Made by a program: the position numbers and the translations under genes
The notes under the pieces: generated by a model
What the model saw: the letters and a program-made list of their open reading frames with translations, nothing else
The model's database searches: none
What the model was told of the DNA's origin: nothing
From: a bacterium
GTDB taxonomy: Bacteria; Myxococcota_A; Bradymonadia; UBA7976; UBA1532
Reading direction: 5' to 3'
Length of the DNA: 64,000 nucleotides
Assembly (NCBI GenBank): GCA_030426085.1
Contig: JAUHYW010000026.1
Location: 1-64,000, forward strand
In this document: positions 8,834 to 19,694 of the stretch, in pieces
How the letters are laid out: every line of letters starts with the position of its first letter
Position numbering within the stretch: position 1 is the stretch's first letter

Positions 8834-10155
8834 CGGCCGGGCTCCGGGTCGTCGTCGGGGGACGGCAGGGCCGGGGGCGCGGCGGGGCCTTCGAGCGCGG
8901 GCGGCGCGTCGGGCTCGGCGGCCGCGCCGGTCGGGGCATCCTCGGGCGAGACGTCTTCGGGCACGCCCCGCACCGCGGCCAGGGGGCTCAGGTCGATGGG
9001 CAGCGGGCCGGCCAGCGCGCGGATGCGGGCTTCGAGCTGGGCCGGGGTGCGGGTCGGCGGGATGAGGACCCCGAGGTAGAGGTCCGGCCGCTGGTCGATG
9101 CCGGTCAGATCGGCGGCGGGCCAGCCTTCGGATTGCAGCACCTTCACCAGCCGGCCGGCGACCCGCCGCGCCGCGGGGCCGGCGGGCGGGCCCTCGAGCG
9201 CGACCCGGACCCCACCGGTGGTCGAGAAGACGCCCAGCATCGCCACGACCGGGGTCGGGTCGCCCTCGTGCATCACCTCGGCCACCGCGACCCCGTCGAC
9301 GAGCACGACGTCGCCGTAGCCGACCGGGTTGAACCGGGGCAGGCCCCGCAGCACGACCCGGGCCGGGCCCAGGCGGTGGCCCCAGATGATCTCGCCCTCG
9401 GCCGGCGAGCCGGGCTCGGCGGGCACCTTGACCGGCACCAGCGGGCCCTGGGCGGCGTAGTCCCCGTCGCCCTCGGGCAGCGTCATGCCGATGTCGGTCC
9501 AGCACTCCCGGGCGGTGGGCCAGTCGCGCAGGGCGACGGCGCAGATGCCCAGGCTCCAACGGGCGGCCTGCTCGTCGTGGTGCTTCAATACGAGCCGGAA
9601 GCAGCCCGCGGCGCCTTCGAAGTCGCCCCGCAGCTTGCGCACGACGCCCAGGTTGAACTGCGCGGCCATGTCGCCGGGCAGGGCCTCGGCGGCGGCTTCG
9701 ATCAGAGGCGCGGCGGCTTCGATCAGGCCCCACTCAAGCAGCATGTGGCCCAGGTCGCCGGTGAATTGCGGGCCCTTGTCTTCGGCGCCGACGGCGAGGT
9801 GCTGCGCGACTTCGATCGCCCCGGCCCGGTCGCCGATGCCGTGCAGCACGGTGCCGACCCAGTCCTGGGCGATCCGGCCGAGGCGCTCGGGGGGCAGGTC
9901 GCTGTTCCAGGCGGCCTCGAGGATGTGCAGCGAGATGGGGTAGGCCCCCCGCTCGCGCAGCGCGTCGAGCAGCGCGTCGAGGTCGTCGGCCGCCCGCCCG
10001 TCGCACCAGCCGAGCAGCAGCCGCCCGATGGCTTCGGGGTCGTCGTCGCTGCCGCCGGACCGCTCGGCCTGCACGAAGTCGTCGACGGCGGCCCGCAGGT
10101 CGTCGGGCAGGCCGTCGGGCCAGGGGGCGGTCTCGGTCGGCGGGGGGTCGGCCAT
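8830..10155 (-). CDS. tetratricopeptide-repeat protein
   Basis: 441 aa, cytoplasmic in appearance. The middle third has TPR-like helix pairs (for example around AAQFNLGVVRKLRGDFEGAAGCFR and ARWSLGICAVALRDWPTARECW). A beta-rich segment follows, with WGHRLGPARVVLRG and NPVGYGDVVLVDG, and the last 50 residues are a low-complexity Pro/Asp/Ala tail. TPRs mediate protein contacts; no enzyme motif is seen. It sits 36 bp downstream of ettA and overlaps the small membrane protein gene by four bases, so it is part of the same run of genes. Exact role unknown. Confidence 0.75.
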   Translation of the reverse strand: MADPPPTETAPWPDGLPDDLRAAVDDFVQAERSGGSDDDPEAIGRLLLGWCDGRAADDLDALLDALRERGAYPISLHILEAAWNSDLPPERLGRIAQDWVGTVLHGIGDRAGAIEVAQHLAVGAEDKGPQFTGDLGHMLLEWGLIEAAAPLIEAAAEALPGDMAAQFNLGVVRKLRGDFEGAAGCFRLVLKHHDEQAARWSLGICAVALRDWPTARECWTDIGMTLPEGDGDYAAQGPLVPVKVPAEPGSPAEGEIIWGHRLGPARVVLRGLPRFNPVGYGDVVLVDGVAVAEVMHEGDPTPVVAMLGVFSTTGGVRVALEGPPAGPAARRVAGRLVKVLQSEGWPAADLTGIDQRPDLYLGVLIPPTRTPAQLEARIRALAGPLPIDLSPLAAVRGVPEDVSPEDAPTGAAAEPDAPPALEGPAAPPALPSPDDDPEPGR

Positions 10156-10191
10156 GGCGGCCTCCGGGGGCGCGGCGGCCTCGGGTCGCTG

Positions 10192-11871
<1,680 letters not shown>

Positions 11872-11969
11872 CTGCTCCCTCGGGGGCTGCGGGGTTGGGG
11901 CGACGGGCGAGGATAGAGGCGGCGTGTCGGGGCCGCAAGCCCCGTCTCCGGGGCAGGGCCGGCGGGCGG

Positions 11970-12752
11970 TCAGCCCTTGAAGTCGTTCTTGGTCCGGCGC
12001 AGCGCGGCCATGGTGGCCACGGCGTCGGTGGCGCCCATCGCCTTCTGCAAGGCCGGCTCGGCGACTCGCATGAAGGGGTTGCAGGTCTTCTCTTCGCCGA
12101 TGGTCGAGGGCACCGTCGACCGGCCGGCGTCGCGCTCGGCGCGGGCCCACTCGAGCTTGCGGGCGACGGCGTCGTTGTCCGGGTCGACGTGGGCCGCGAA
12201 CTCGAGGTTGGAGACGGTGTACTCGTGCCCGCAGTAGACCCGGGTGTCGTCGGGCAGGGCGGCGAAGACGGTGTTGAGCGCGTGGTGCATCTGGGCCGCG
12301 TCGCCCTCGAAGAAGCGCCCGCAGCCGGCCACGAAGAGGGTGTCGCCGCAGAAGAGCGCGTCGCCCTGCTCGGGGTCGGCGAAGCGGTAGGCGATGTGGC
12401 CCTTGGTGTGGCACGGCACCGACAGGATCTGCGCGGTGAGGCCGCCGATGGTGACGCGGTCGCCGTCGCTCACTCTGCGGGTGATGGCCGGGATGCGCTC
12501 GGCCTCGTCGGCCGATCCGACGATCTCGAGGTCGGGAAAGCGCCTGGCCAGCGCGGCGTTGCCGCCCGAGTGGTCCCAGTGGTGGTGGGTGCACAGGACG
12601 TGGGTCAGAGTCGCCGTCTCGTCGGCGAGCGCGTCGAGCACCGCGTCGGGGTCGGCGGGGTCGACGAGGGCCATCACCCCCGCGTCGTCGTCGATGACGA
12701 CGTGGCAGTAGTTGGCCATGCGGGGGATGATCGGGATCTGGCGGATGCGCAC
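11970..12752 (-). CDS. gloB: hydroxyacylglutathione hydrolase (glyoxalase II)
   Basis: 260 aa. Metallo-beta-lactamase fold with the dinuclear metal motif THHHWDH at residues 55-61, then VPCHTKGH, the [18 protein letters not shown] block and CGHEYT, all diagnostic of glyoxalase II. It hydrolyses S-lactoylglutathione to lactate and glutathione in methylglyoxal detoxification. The C-terminal substrate-binding helices ([10 protein letters not shown]) are complete. The GTG at 12752 is preferred because the N-terminus then aligns with the family (Ile-Pro about eight residues before Asn-Tyr); ATG 12719 would remove the first strand. It starts 4 bp after the small basic protein gene and precedes ettA. 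Confidence 0.93.
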   Translation of the reverse strand: MRIRQIPIIPRMANYCHVVIDDDAGVMALVDPADPDAVLDALADETATLTHVLCTHHHWDHSGGNAALARRFPDLEIVGSADEAERIPAITRRVSDGDRVTIGGLTAQILSVPCHTKGHIAYRFADPEQGDALFCGDTLFVAGCGRFFEGDAAQMHHALNTVFAALPDDTRVYCGHEYTVSNLEFAAHVDPDNDAVARKLEWARAERDAGRSTVPSTIGEEKTCNPFMRVAEPALQKAMGATDAVATMAALRRTKNDFKG

Positions 12753-12756
12753 CGGA

Positions 12757-12888
12757 TCAGGTGCTGCTGAGCCGACCGCCGCGCTTCTTGTGGAGGGCCT
12801 TGCCCTGACGGAGCCGGGCCTTGCGCAGCTTGGCCTTGCGGGCGGCCTTGCGGCGGGCGGTGTTGTTGCGCTGCTTGCGGGTCTTCAT
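12757..12888 (-). CDS. 43-aa highly basic protein, possibly ribosome-associated
   Basis: 43 aa, nearly half Lys or Arg, with no acidic residue (starts MKTRKQRNNTARRKAARK, ends GGRLSST). ATG 12888 has a GGAGA site five bases upstream, and the stop lies 4 bp before the gloB start, so it reads as the first gene of the gloB-ettA run. Composition and length recall small ribosomal proteins and the basic mS38/AURKAIP1-like peptides, but it does not clearly match any of them. Linkage to ettA, a ribosome-binding factor, makes a ribosomal role plausible. That is inference only. Confidence 0.6.
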   Translation of the reverse strand: MKTRKQRNNTARRKAARKAKLRKARLRQGKALHKKRGGRLSST

Positions 12889-13009
12889 GGTCGTCTCCGA
12901 TGGGTGGCGGTCGGCCGCGCATTGTGGGGGATCGGGGCGGCGGGATCAAGCGAGTTGACCGCGCGGCGCGGGTGCGCCGTAATGGCCACCGCTCCAAGAC
13001 GAGGTGACG

Positions 13010-14365
13010 ATGCCCAGAGAGTGGCGGATACAGCTCGAAGATCTCGGCCGCATCGCCACGGCCGATGTCGAGATCAAGCCGCTGACGGTGCTGGTGGGGC
13101 GCAACAACAGCGGCAAGAGCTACCTGGCGTCGCTGGTGTGGAGCATCGAGAACGGTGCCATGCAAGAGGTACCGCCCGATAGGGCGTTTCTGGCGACCGT
13201 GGAGGCATGGCTGAGCCGGAGCCGAGAGGCGGGGAGTGAGTGGACCGCCTGGACGTCGGCAGAGCAGAAGCAGGTGCGAGATGCCTGGGCACGGGCAGTG
13301 GCTCTGTCCGGGCAGACGCTCGGGTCGGGAATCTTCAACAGTGAAGGTCTTCGGTGGAAGATGCGCGGTCTACCGATGGTCGAACTTGAGGCAACTTGGT
13401 TCGCTCGCTCGGCGTTCGAGGAACCCTCCGGTGTCCGCTGGGGTGCAGCTTTCCAAAATGCCACCGATCGCAGAAGTCTGTGGTTCACTGAGAACCATGC
13501 TGTCGACGAACGCGCGCTTCTACTGCCACATATAGCAGGCTACACAGGCAGCTACCCACAAATCGAGTACGAGCCTTTCGATCCGGTGTATCTCCCTGCA
13601 TCAAGGACGGGGTTCGCCCTCTTTCTCCATACCTATGTGCAGTCCCTCTTGACTCGGCAACACGAATCAACCATCCGAGAGGATGAGCGCCGCCGCCGAA
13701 AACGAATGCCTCGCTTCACTTTCCCCCAACTTCATCTTATGTCGGCTCTCGCCTCTGGCTTCGGCAGTGAGCCGGGCCCCTACGCCGACGAGGCCAGGCT
13801 CTTGGAGCGGCAGTGCCTGGATGGCTCGATCGAAGCCGAGAGTGATATCGGCGTCGCCCGGTATGGCTTCCGCCCGATCGGCGGCGAGCGCATCGGCCTC
13901 CAGGTCTCATCGGCGCTGGTCACCGAGTTGTTGCCGCTCATCGTCGCTCTGCGCAACGCGCAGGAGATCCCCTTCCTCGTCCTCGAAGAGCCCGAGGCCC
14001 ACCTGCACCCGCGCCTCCAGCGCGCCGTGATCCGATGCCTCGCCCGCCTCGTGCGCCGGGGAGTCAAGGTCCTCATCACGACCCACAGCGCCACCGTCGC
14101 CCAGCAGGTCAACAACCTCGTCAAGCTCGGCGCCCTGGCCGAAGACCGCCGGGCGTCGTTCGGCTACGGCCCCGAAGAGTATCTGACCGCCGACGAGGTG
14201 AGCGTGCACGAGTTCGTCTTCCGGGAGGACGGCCGCACGGTCGTCGAGCCGGCGACGGCGCAGGCGGGCGGGTTCGCGCTGCCGACGTTCAACGAGGCGC
14301 TCCAGGAGATGGCCCGCGAGACGCTGGATCTGAACGCGGCGCTCGAAGACGAGGGGCTCGATTGA
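13010..14365 (+). CDS. AAA15-type ATPase of a second two-gene defence-like pair
   Basis: 451 aa. Walker A GRNNSGKSY near residue 30, Walker B FLVLEEPEAHLHPRLQ near 325, and H-loop ITTHSATVAQQVNN, the hallmarks of AAA15/OLD-type ATPases. The C-terminal 80 residues continue the helical end of this family. The central region (about 13140-13800) is clearly less GC-rich than its surroundings and uses A/T-ending codons, while the Walker motifs at both ends match the genome. That suggests horizontal transfer or a swapped specificity domain. The start is ATG 13010 with GAGGTG upstream (GTG 13004 is in frame but overlaps the site). The next gene overlaps its stop by TTGA. Confidence 0.85.
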   Translation: MPREWRIQLEDLGRIATADVEIKPLTVLVGRNNSGKSYLASLVWSIENGAMQEVPPDRAFLATVEAWLSRSREAGSEWTAWTSAEQKQVRDAWARAVALSGQTLGSGIFNSEGLRWKMRGLPMVELEATWFARSAFEEPSGVRWGAAFQNATDRRSLWFTENHAVDERALLLPHIAGYTGSYPQIEYEPFDPVYLPASRTGFALFLHTYVQSLLTRQHESTIREDERRRRKRMPRFTFPQLHLMSALASGFGSEPGPYADEARLLERQCLDGSIEAESDIGVARYGFRPIGGERIGLQVSSALVTELLPLIVALRNAQEIPFLVLEEPEAHLHPRLQRAVIRCLARLVRRGVKVLITTHSATVAQQVNNLVKLGALAEDRRASFGYGPEEYLTADEVSVHEFVFREDGRTVVEPATAQAGGFALPTFNEALQEMARETLDLNAALEDEGLD

Positions 14366-14964
14366 GCGATCGCTGGTCGCGGATCTCGCCCGACATCCGC
14401 CAGTCGGCGACCGACGGCGGGCAAGTCGAGGTGCACGAGGCGCACCGCGACGGGCAGGCGAGGGTCACGTTCGCGGCGCCGGCCGGCTGGCGCCTGGAGC
14501 GGATCGCGCTCACCGCCGGGTTCAGGTGGCTGCGCCAGCTCAAGTCGGCCGACGGGCTGGTGCTCGCCTCCCGGCCCGATGGGCGGTGGGAGGCGCACAT
14601 CGTCGAGTGCAAGAAGACGGTCGGGGACGAGAGCTGGCGCCATGTGCGTCAACAGCTCCACGGCACGCGGATCCGCCTCGACGCGCTGTGCGGCGTACTG
14701 GGCATCGAGGTCGACGCGGTCTACCTCTACACCGCGTTCCGCCGAGACAGGATCGGCGCGCAGACCTCGCCCGATCCGCTGCTCGTCGAGATCCCGGTCG
14801 GCTCGTCCGCCACGCCGCAGCGCCCGACCCCCGAGCAAGTGGCCGGGCGGCTGGCCTGGGCCGCGGATGTCATCGCCCTGCCCGAGTTCGGCGAGCTGCC
14901 CCATCGGCGGGTCCCACTCGCCGTCGCCGATGATGTCGGTCTGGGTCTGGTCGAGCTGGGCTGA
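14362..14964 (+). CDS. putative PD-(D/E)xK nuclease-like partner of the ATPase
   Basis: 200 aa. The recognisable stretch is DGLVLASRPDGRWE followed by HIVECKKTVGDE, which fits the Asp ... Glu-x-Lys core of restriction-endonuclease-like folds (E at about residue 88, K at about 90). Helices with RHVRQQLHGTRIRLDAL follow, as expected after the catalytic strand. The start is a TTG at 14362 overlapping the ATPase stop (TTGA) with GAGGGG upstream, so translation is coupled. ATPase plus nuclease-like small protein is a common layout for two-gene antiviral systems. Family assignment rests on the motif and context only. Confidence 0.6.
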   Translation: MSDRWSRISPDIRQSATDGGQVEVHEAHRDGQARVTFAAPAGWRLERIALTAGFRWLRQLKSADGLVLASRPDGRWEAHIVECKKTVGDESWRHVRQQLHGTRIRLDALCGVLGIEVDAVYLYTAFRRDRIGAQTSPDPLLVEIPVGSSATPQRPTPEQVAGRLAWAADVIALPEFGELPHRRVPLAVADDVGLGLVELG

Positions 14965-14982
14965 GCCGTCCGCCGAGGCATC

Positions 14983-16317
14983 GTGACAGCCGAACCCCTC
15001 ACCCGCCGGGCGGTGCTGCACACCGTGTGGCCCATCGTCCTGGCCAACGCGTCGGCCCCGCTCCTGGGGCTGGCCGACACCGCGGTCATCGGGCGCACCG
15101 GCTCGGTGGAGGCGCTGGGGGCCATCGCCCTCGGCGCGCTGGTGTTCTCCTTCGTCTACTGGGGCTTCGGCTTCCTGCGCATGGCGACCACCGGGTTCGT
15201 GGCCCAGGCCGAGGGCGCGGGCGACGGGGACGGGGTGCGGTTGTCGATCGTGCGCCCGGTGCTGATGGGGCTGGCCCTGGGGCTGGGGCTGTGGGCGCTC
15301 CAGTGGCCCATCGGGCGCGCGTCGCTGGCGCTGCTCGACGGCTCGGCGGCGGTGGAGGCGGACGCGGCGGTCTACATCGCGACCCGCATCTGGGGCGCCC
15401 CGGCGGCCCTGGCGACCTTCGCCCTGGTCGGCGCGCTGATCGGGCTGGGCGAGACCCGGCGGCTGCTGGTGGTGCAGGTGGCCCTCAACGGGCTCAACAT
15501 CGGGCTGGACGTGCTCTTCGCCGGGGCCTGGGGCATGGGCGCGCAGGGGGTGGCCCTGGGCACGGCGCTGGCCGAGTGGTTCGGGCTGGCGCTGGCGGGG
15601 TGGATGGTGATCCGGGTGCTGCGCCTGCGCGGGCTGTGGGGGCCGGTCGATCGGGCGGCGCTGCTCGACGGGGCCGCGCTGCGGGGGCTCTTCGCGGCCC
15701 AGCTCGACATCATGCTGCGCACGCTGCTGCTGCTGCTGGGCGGCTTCGGCTGGTTCACCAACGTCGGGGCCCGCTTCGGCGATGCGACGCTGGCGGCGAA
15801 CCACGTCCTGCTGCAGCTCGTATCGTTCTCGGCCTTCGTGCTCGACGGCTTCGCCTTCGCCACCGAGGCGCTGGTGGGCCGGGCCCGGGGCGCGGGTGAT
15901 CGGGCGGCGTTCGATCGGGCGCTGTGGCGCACCGGCGAGCTGGCGGTCCTGGCGGCGGCGCTGCTGGCGGCGGGGGTGGCCTTCGGCGGGCGGCCGCTGG
16001 TGGCGGCGCTGACCGATCTGGCGCCGGTGCGGGCGGTGGCCGCGGCCCACCTGCCGTGGGCCGCCCTGTACGTGCTGCTGTCGGTGGCCGCCTTCCAGCT
16101 CGACGGGGTGTTCATCGGCGCCACCCGCACCCGGGCGATGCGCGACGCGGCGTTCTGGTCCCTGGCGGGGTTCTTGGGGCTGTCGTGGGCGCTGATGGCG
16201 CCCCTGGGCAACCACGGGCTGTGGCTGGCGTTCGTGGGCTACGTGGTGCTGCGGGCGCTGACGCTGGGGGCGCGCCTGCCGGCGCTGAGGCGGGACGTGG
16301 GCCGGGCCGACCGCTGA
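14983..16317 (+). CDS. MATE-family efflux transporter (DinF-like)
   Basis: 444 aa, about twelve hydrophobic helices in two similar halves, the MATE layout. The first helices carry TVWPIVLANASAPLLGLADTAVIG, and a conserved ALGAIALG and FLRMATTGFVAQAEG follow, matching the DinF branch (Pro and Asp in helix 1, Gly-Phe in helix 2/3). It would export organic cations or drugs against Na+ or H+. Start GTG 14983, 18 bp after the nuclease-like gene, so it may be read from the same promoter. It converges on the large lipoprotein gene at 16337 with a 19-bp gap. Confidence 0.9.
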   Translation: MTAEPLTRRAVLHTVWPIVLANASAPLLGLADTAVIGRTGSVEALGAIALGALVFSFVYWGFGFLRMATTGFVAQAEGAGDGDGVRLSIVRPVLMGLALGLGLWALQWPIGRASLALLDGSAAVEADAAVYIATRIWGAPAALATFALVGALIGLGETRRLLVVQVALNGLNIGLDVLFAGAWGMGAQGVALGTALAEWFGLALAGWMVIRVLRLRGLWGPVDRAALLDGAALRGLFAAQLDIMLRTLLLLLGGFGWFTNVGARFGDATLAANHVLLQLVSFSAFVLDGFAFATEALVGRARGAGDRAAFDRALWRTGELAVLAAALLAAGVAFGGRPLVAALTDLAPVRAVAAAHLPWAALYVLLSVAAFQLDGVFIGATRTRAMRDAAFWSLAGFLGLSWALMAPLGNHGLWLAFVGYVVLRALTLGARLPALRRDVGRADR

Positions 16318-16336
16318 GGGCGGCCCGGCCGGGGGG

Positions 16337-19300
16337 TCAGGGCAGGTCGATGGCGACCCAGCAGTTGTCGGGCTGCACCCGGGTGCCGAAGGCCTCCCGC
16401 CACTCCTCGCGAGGGGGGCACACGTCGTAGTCGGCCGCGCCGAGCGCCTCGCACTCGCCCTCGGGGTTGGCGTCGAGGTCGGTGGGCACGACCCGCAGCG
16501 AGTAGTCGATGCGCTCGTCGTCGAGGAACTGGTTGGCGGCCACCTGGAGCAGCACCGGGAGCTGGTCGCTGCCGCCCCGCAGGTTGATGCACTGGTGGTT
16601 GCCGGCCGCGAGCGTGCTGTAGCCCAGGCCGCTGTCCGGGTCGTCGGGCTGGTCGGGCGCGGTGGCGTTGAGCGTCAGCCGGCCCTCGACGCCGCCGGAG
16701 TAGTTGATGATCACGGTGCGGTCCTCGCCGGGCGGCACCTCGATCTCGTACCAGTCGCCGAACAGCCGCTCGTCGCCGCAGATCCAGGTGTCGCAGATGC
16801 CGAGCTCGCCGGCGCCGAGCAGGGTCGCCCGGGCCATCTCGTCGTTGTCGCCCTCGACCTCCTGCCAGTCGGGCCCGCAGGGCTCGGTGGGGGTGACGGT
16901 GACCGAGACCTGGTACGGGCCTTCGTCGAGGTCGTCGTGGCCCACCCGCAGCAGGAAGTCACCCTGCCGGGCGCCGACGAACGGCCGCCGCAGGTTCACC
17001 ATCTCGAAGTCGGTGGCGTTGCCCGCCGAGATGTCGAGCGGCGGGGTGCACCGGCGCCCGATGCACGCCGCCCGGCCGTCCTGGCACTCGTCGGGGCGCC
17101 GGCATTCGTCGCCGCCGGGGGCGCCCTGGCTGGGGAAGACGTCGAGGTCGACGTCGGCCCGGGTGCGGTCGAAGTCGTCGATCATGACGCACAGGCTCGA
17201 GCCGAGCTGGGGCACGTTGAAGCTGTACCAGTCGGCGTCGCTCTCGGCGCCGATGTCGCAGATGTAGCCCTCGACGTATTCGTAGCGCCGGCCCTCTCCG
17301 GAGACGTCGATCAGCTCGGTGGCGGTGGTCGGGCGGTCGTTGCGCCCGTTGGCCTCGGCGACGTCGTTGGCGCAGATCCCCATGGCCGGGCTGAGGCGCT
17401 GCACATAGAGCTGGTACGGGCCCTGGGCCCCGTCGAGCCCCGAGACCTGCACGCACCAGTCGCCGCCGACGACGTTGATCACCCGCGCGGGGTCGCTCAT
17501 CTCGCCGGCTTCGACGCCCCGCCCCGCCCGGCCGCTGAAGACGCCCCGGGCGTCGACGAACTGCAGCGCGAGCTGGCCGTTGACCGCGTCGACCGGGCTC
17601 TCGGCCCAGGCCTCGATGGTCTCGCCCATCTCGGCGGCGAAGCAGAAGACGTCGACGTCGGGGTCGCCGACGGTGCAGATGGCGGTGTCGTAGGGCACCT
17701 CGTAGGGCGCGTCGAGGGCGAACTCCTCGAGCAGCACCGCCTCGGCGATGCTGTCGTTGCGCTCGGTGTTGCCGTCGGTGTCGCAGATGTCGGCGGTCTC
17801 CCGCACGATCTCGAGCCCGTACTCGGCCGAGACGTCGGGGGTGACCCCGCTGACCCGGAGGTACCACTCGTCGGACCCGAGGAAGGTCGAGGCCCCCAGC
17901 TCGGCCCGGAAGAGGAAGTTGGTGTCCCGGTCGATGCGGATGCGGGCCTGGCCGGGGTTGATGGTCGAGGGGTAGAGCAGCGCCTGCATGTCGGCGTCGG
18001 CCGGCTCGGGGGTGAGCTGGATCTCGAGCGCGTCGTTGGGGCTGAGGTCGAGCCGGTACAGGTCGACGTCGGCCGGGCAGATGTTGCGGACGTAGTCCCC
18101 GCCGCGGGGGCCGACCACCGTCGCCCCGCCCCGCTCGTTGTCGCCGGGCTCGGCGTTGTCGGGGAAGCAGGCGGTCGCCGCGTCGACCACCGAGACGGTC
18201 ACCCGGTACTCCTGCCGCCGGAAGGGGTCGTCACCCGGGGGGTAGACCTCGATGTAGTAGGTCGCCGGGCGCTGGATGGCCTCGCCGAGCGGGGGGTACT
18301 CGATGCGCTCGGGCACCTCGAGGGTGGCCGCCTCGATCGGGTCGTCGCCCACCTCCTCGCCGTGCAGCCGCAGGTCGAGGTTGCCCGCGTCGCGGTCGTA
18401 CTCCAGGTCGACCCGCATGCGCTCGCCGGCGAGCAGCTCCACCACGAAGAAGTCGCCGTCGTCGGCGCAGATCACCCGGTCGTCGACCACGCCGATGCGG
18501 CCGTCGGCCCCGGCGACGAGGTCGATGGGGGTCGCGCTGGCGAAGTCGTTGTTCGGCTCGCCGAGCGGGCCTTCGTCGTCCCGGCAGCCGGGGTTGCAGC
18601 GGTTGCTGTCGATCTCGCAGTAGCGGTCGGGGGCGCAGTCGGCGTGCTCGAAGCACTCTTCGAGGCAGTCGAGGGTGATCGGGTCGCAGTAGCTGCCGGC
18701 GGGGCAGCCGGCGGGGTCGCCCACCGGCGCGGCGACGTCGCACTGGAACGCGCACACCCGGGTCGTGCGGTCACACCGCTCGCCCTCGGGGCAGTTGTCG
18801 TCGTCGCCGAAGATGCGGCAGCCGATCACGCACAGGCTGGTGTCCTGGTCGCAGTAGCGATCGTCGGGGCACTCCTCGTCGGTCACGCAGCGCAGCGGCT
18901 CGCAGGTGTGCTTGTCGGGGTCGCAGATCTCGGAGGGCAGGCAGGTCTCGGGCTCGCCGAGCCGGCAGCCGTCGGCGCAGCGGCCGTCCTCGGTGTTGCA
19001 GTACTGGCCGATGGGGCAGTCGATGTCCTCTTCGCAGTCGGCCCCGCACGGGTTCTGATCGCAGGTCCCGACCCCGTCGATGACGTCGCCCCCGTCGGCG
19101 GCGCACAGCGCGGGCAGCTCGGCGGTGCAGGCGTCGGCGTTGCAGCACGGGAAGAGCGGCTCGCAGGCCCGGGTCTCGGTGTTGCAGATCGACAGCCGCC
19201 CCTGCTCGTCGGGCTCGCCGCAGTCCTCGCCCTCGCGGCAGCCCTCGGTGCAGGTGCCCGCGTCGCAGTACTCGCCGGCGGCGCAGGCGTCGTCGCCCTC

Positions 19301-19642
19301 GCACGGCTCGTCGACGCACATGTGGGTCATCGCGTCGCAGAGCTGGCCGTCGGGGCAGCTGTCGGGGTCGGTCCGACAGCCCTCCTCGCACAGGCCGGTC
19401 GTCTGGCCTTCGGGCACGGCGCAGTATTCGTCGTCGGCGCAGGTCAGGTCGCGCACGCAACGGGTCATACCGCCGCCGCCCATACCGCCCATGCCCATGT
19501 CGTCCATGCCGCCCATACCGCCGGTGCCGCCCATGCCGGTGTCGGCCCCGGGGCTGGAGCCCGCGTCGTCGTCGCAGCCCCCGGCGAACAGGATGAGCGC
19601 GCCGCATGCGAGCGCGCGCGCGAGTCGAAGAGTGTCTTTCAC
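16337..19642 (-). CDS. large Cys-rich lipoprotein with PPC-like beta domains
   Basis: 1101 aa. Lipoprotein signal with lipobox FAGGC, then a Gly/Met/Asp-rich spacer (GGTGGMGGMDDMG). Residues about 60-350 are a series of roughly 40-residue Cys-rich modules built on C-x-x-D-x-x-C-P-x-x-x-Y-C-D (EYCD, RYCE, QYCN), resembling dickkopf/EGF-like modules of myxobacterial surface proteins. The rest has several pre-peptidase C-terminal (PPC)-like beta domains, marked by DADWYSFNVP, DVDLYRLDLSP, DVDVFCFAAEMGE and YQLYVQRLSP. No protease domain is attached, so a structural or binding role on the surface is likely. It resembles the 24017 protein in layout. Confidence 0.8.
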   Translation of the reverse strand: MKDTLRLARALACGALILFAGGCDDDAGSSPGADTGMGGTGGMGGMDDMGMGGMGGGGMTRCVRDLTCADDEYCAVPEGQTTGLCEEGCRTDPDSCPDGQLCDAMTHMCVDEPCEGDDACAAGEYCDAGTCTEGCREGEDCGEPDEQGRLSICNTETRACEPLFPCCNADACTAELPALCAADGGDVIDGVGTCDQNPCGADCEEDIDCPIGQYCNTEDGRCADGCRLGEPETCLPSEICDPDKHTCEPLRCVTDEECPDDRYCDQDTSLCVIGCRIFGDDDNCPEGERCDRTTRVCAFQCDVAAPVGDPAGCPAGSYCDPITLDCLEECFEHADCAPDRYCEIDSNRCNPGCRDDEGPLGEPNNDFASATPIDLVAGADGRIGVVDDRVICADDGDFFVVELLAGERMRVDLEYDRDAGNLDLRLHGEEVGDDPIEAATLEVPERIEYPPLGEAIQRPATYYIEVYPPGDDPFRRQEYRVTVSVVDAATACFPDNAEPGDNERGGATVVGPRGGDYVRNICPADVDLYRLDLSPNDALEIQLTPEPADADMQALLYPSTINPGQARIRIDRDTNFLFRAELGASTFLGSDEWYLRVSGVTPDVSAEYGLEIVRETADICDTDGNTERNDSIAEAVLLEEFALDAPYEVPYDTAICTVGDPDVDVFCFAAEMGETIEAWAESPVDAVNGQLALQFVDARGVFSGRAGRGVEAGEMSDPARVINVVGGDWCVQVSGLDGAQGPYQLYVQRLSPAMGICANDVAEANGRNDRPTTATELIDVSGEGRRYEYVEGYICDIGAESDADWYSFNVPQLGSSLCVMIDDFDRTRADVDLDVFPSQGAPGGDECRRPDECQDGRAACIGRRCTPPLDISAGNATDFEMVNLRRPFVGARQGDFLLRVGHDDLDEGPYQVSVTVTPTEPCGPDWQEVEGDNDEMARATLLGAGELGICDTWICGDERLFGDWYEIEVPPGEDRTVIINYSGGVEGRLTLNATAPDQPDDPDSGLGYSTLAAGNHQCINLRGGSDQLPVLLQVAANQFLDDERIDYSLRVVPTDLDANPEGECEALGAADYDVCPPREEWREAFGTRVQPDNCWVAIDLP

Positions 19643-19694
19643 CGGACCCCCCGTCGGGTGTTCATGAACGTTCTCGCTCTCTCGGTAGTGGGCG

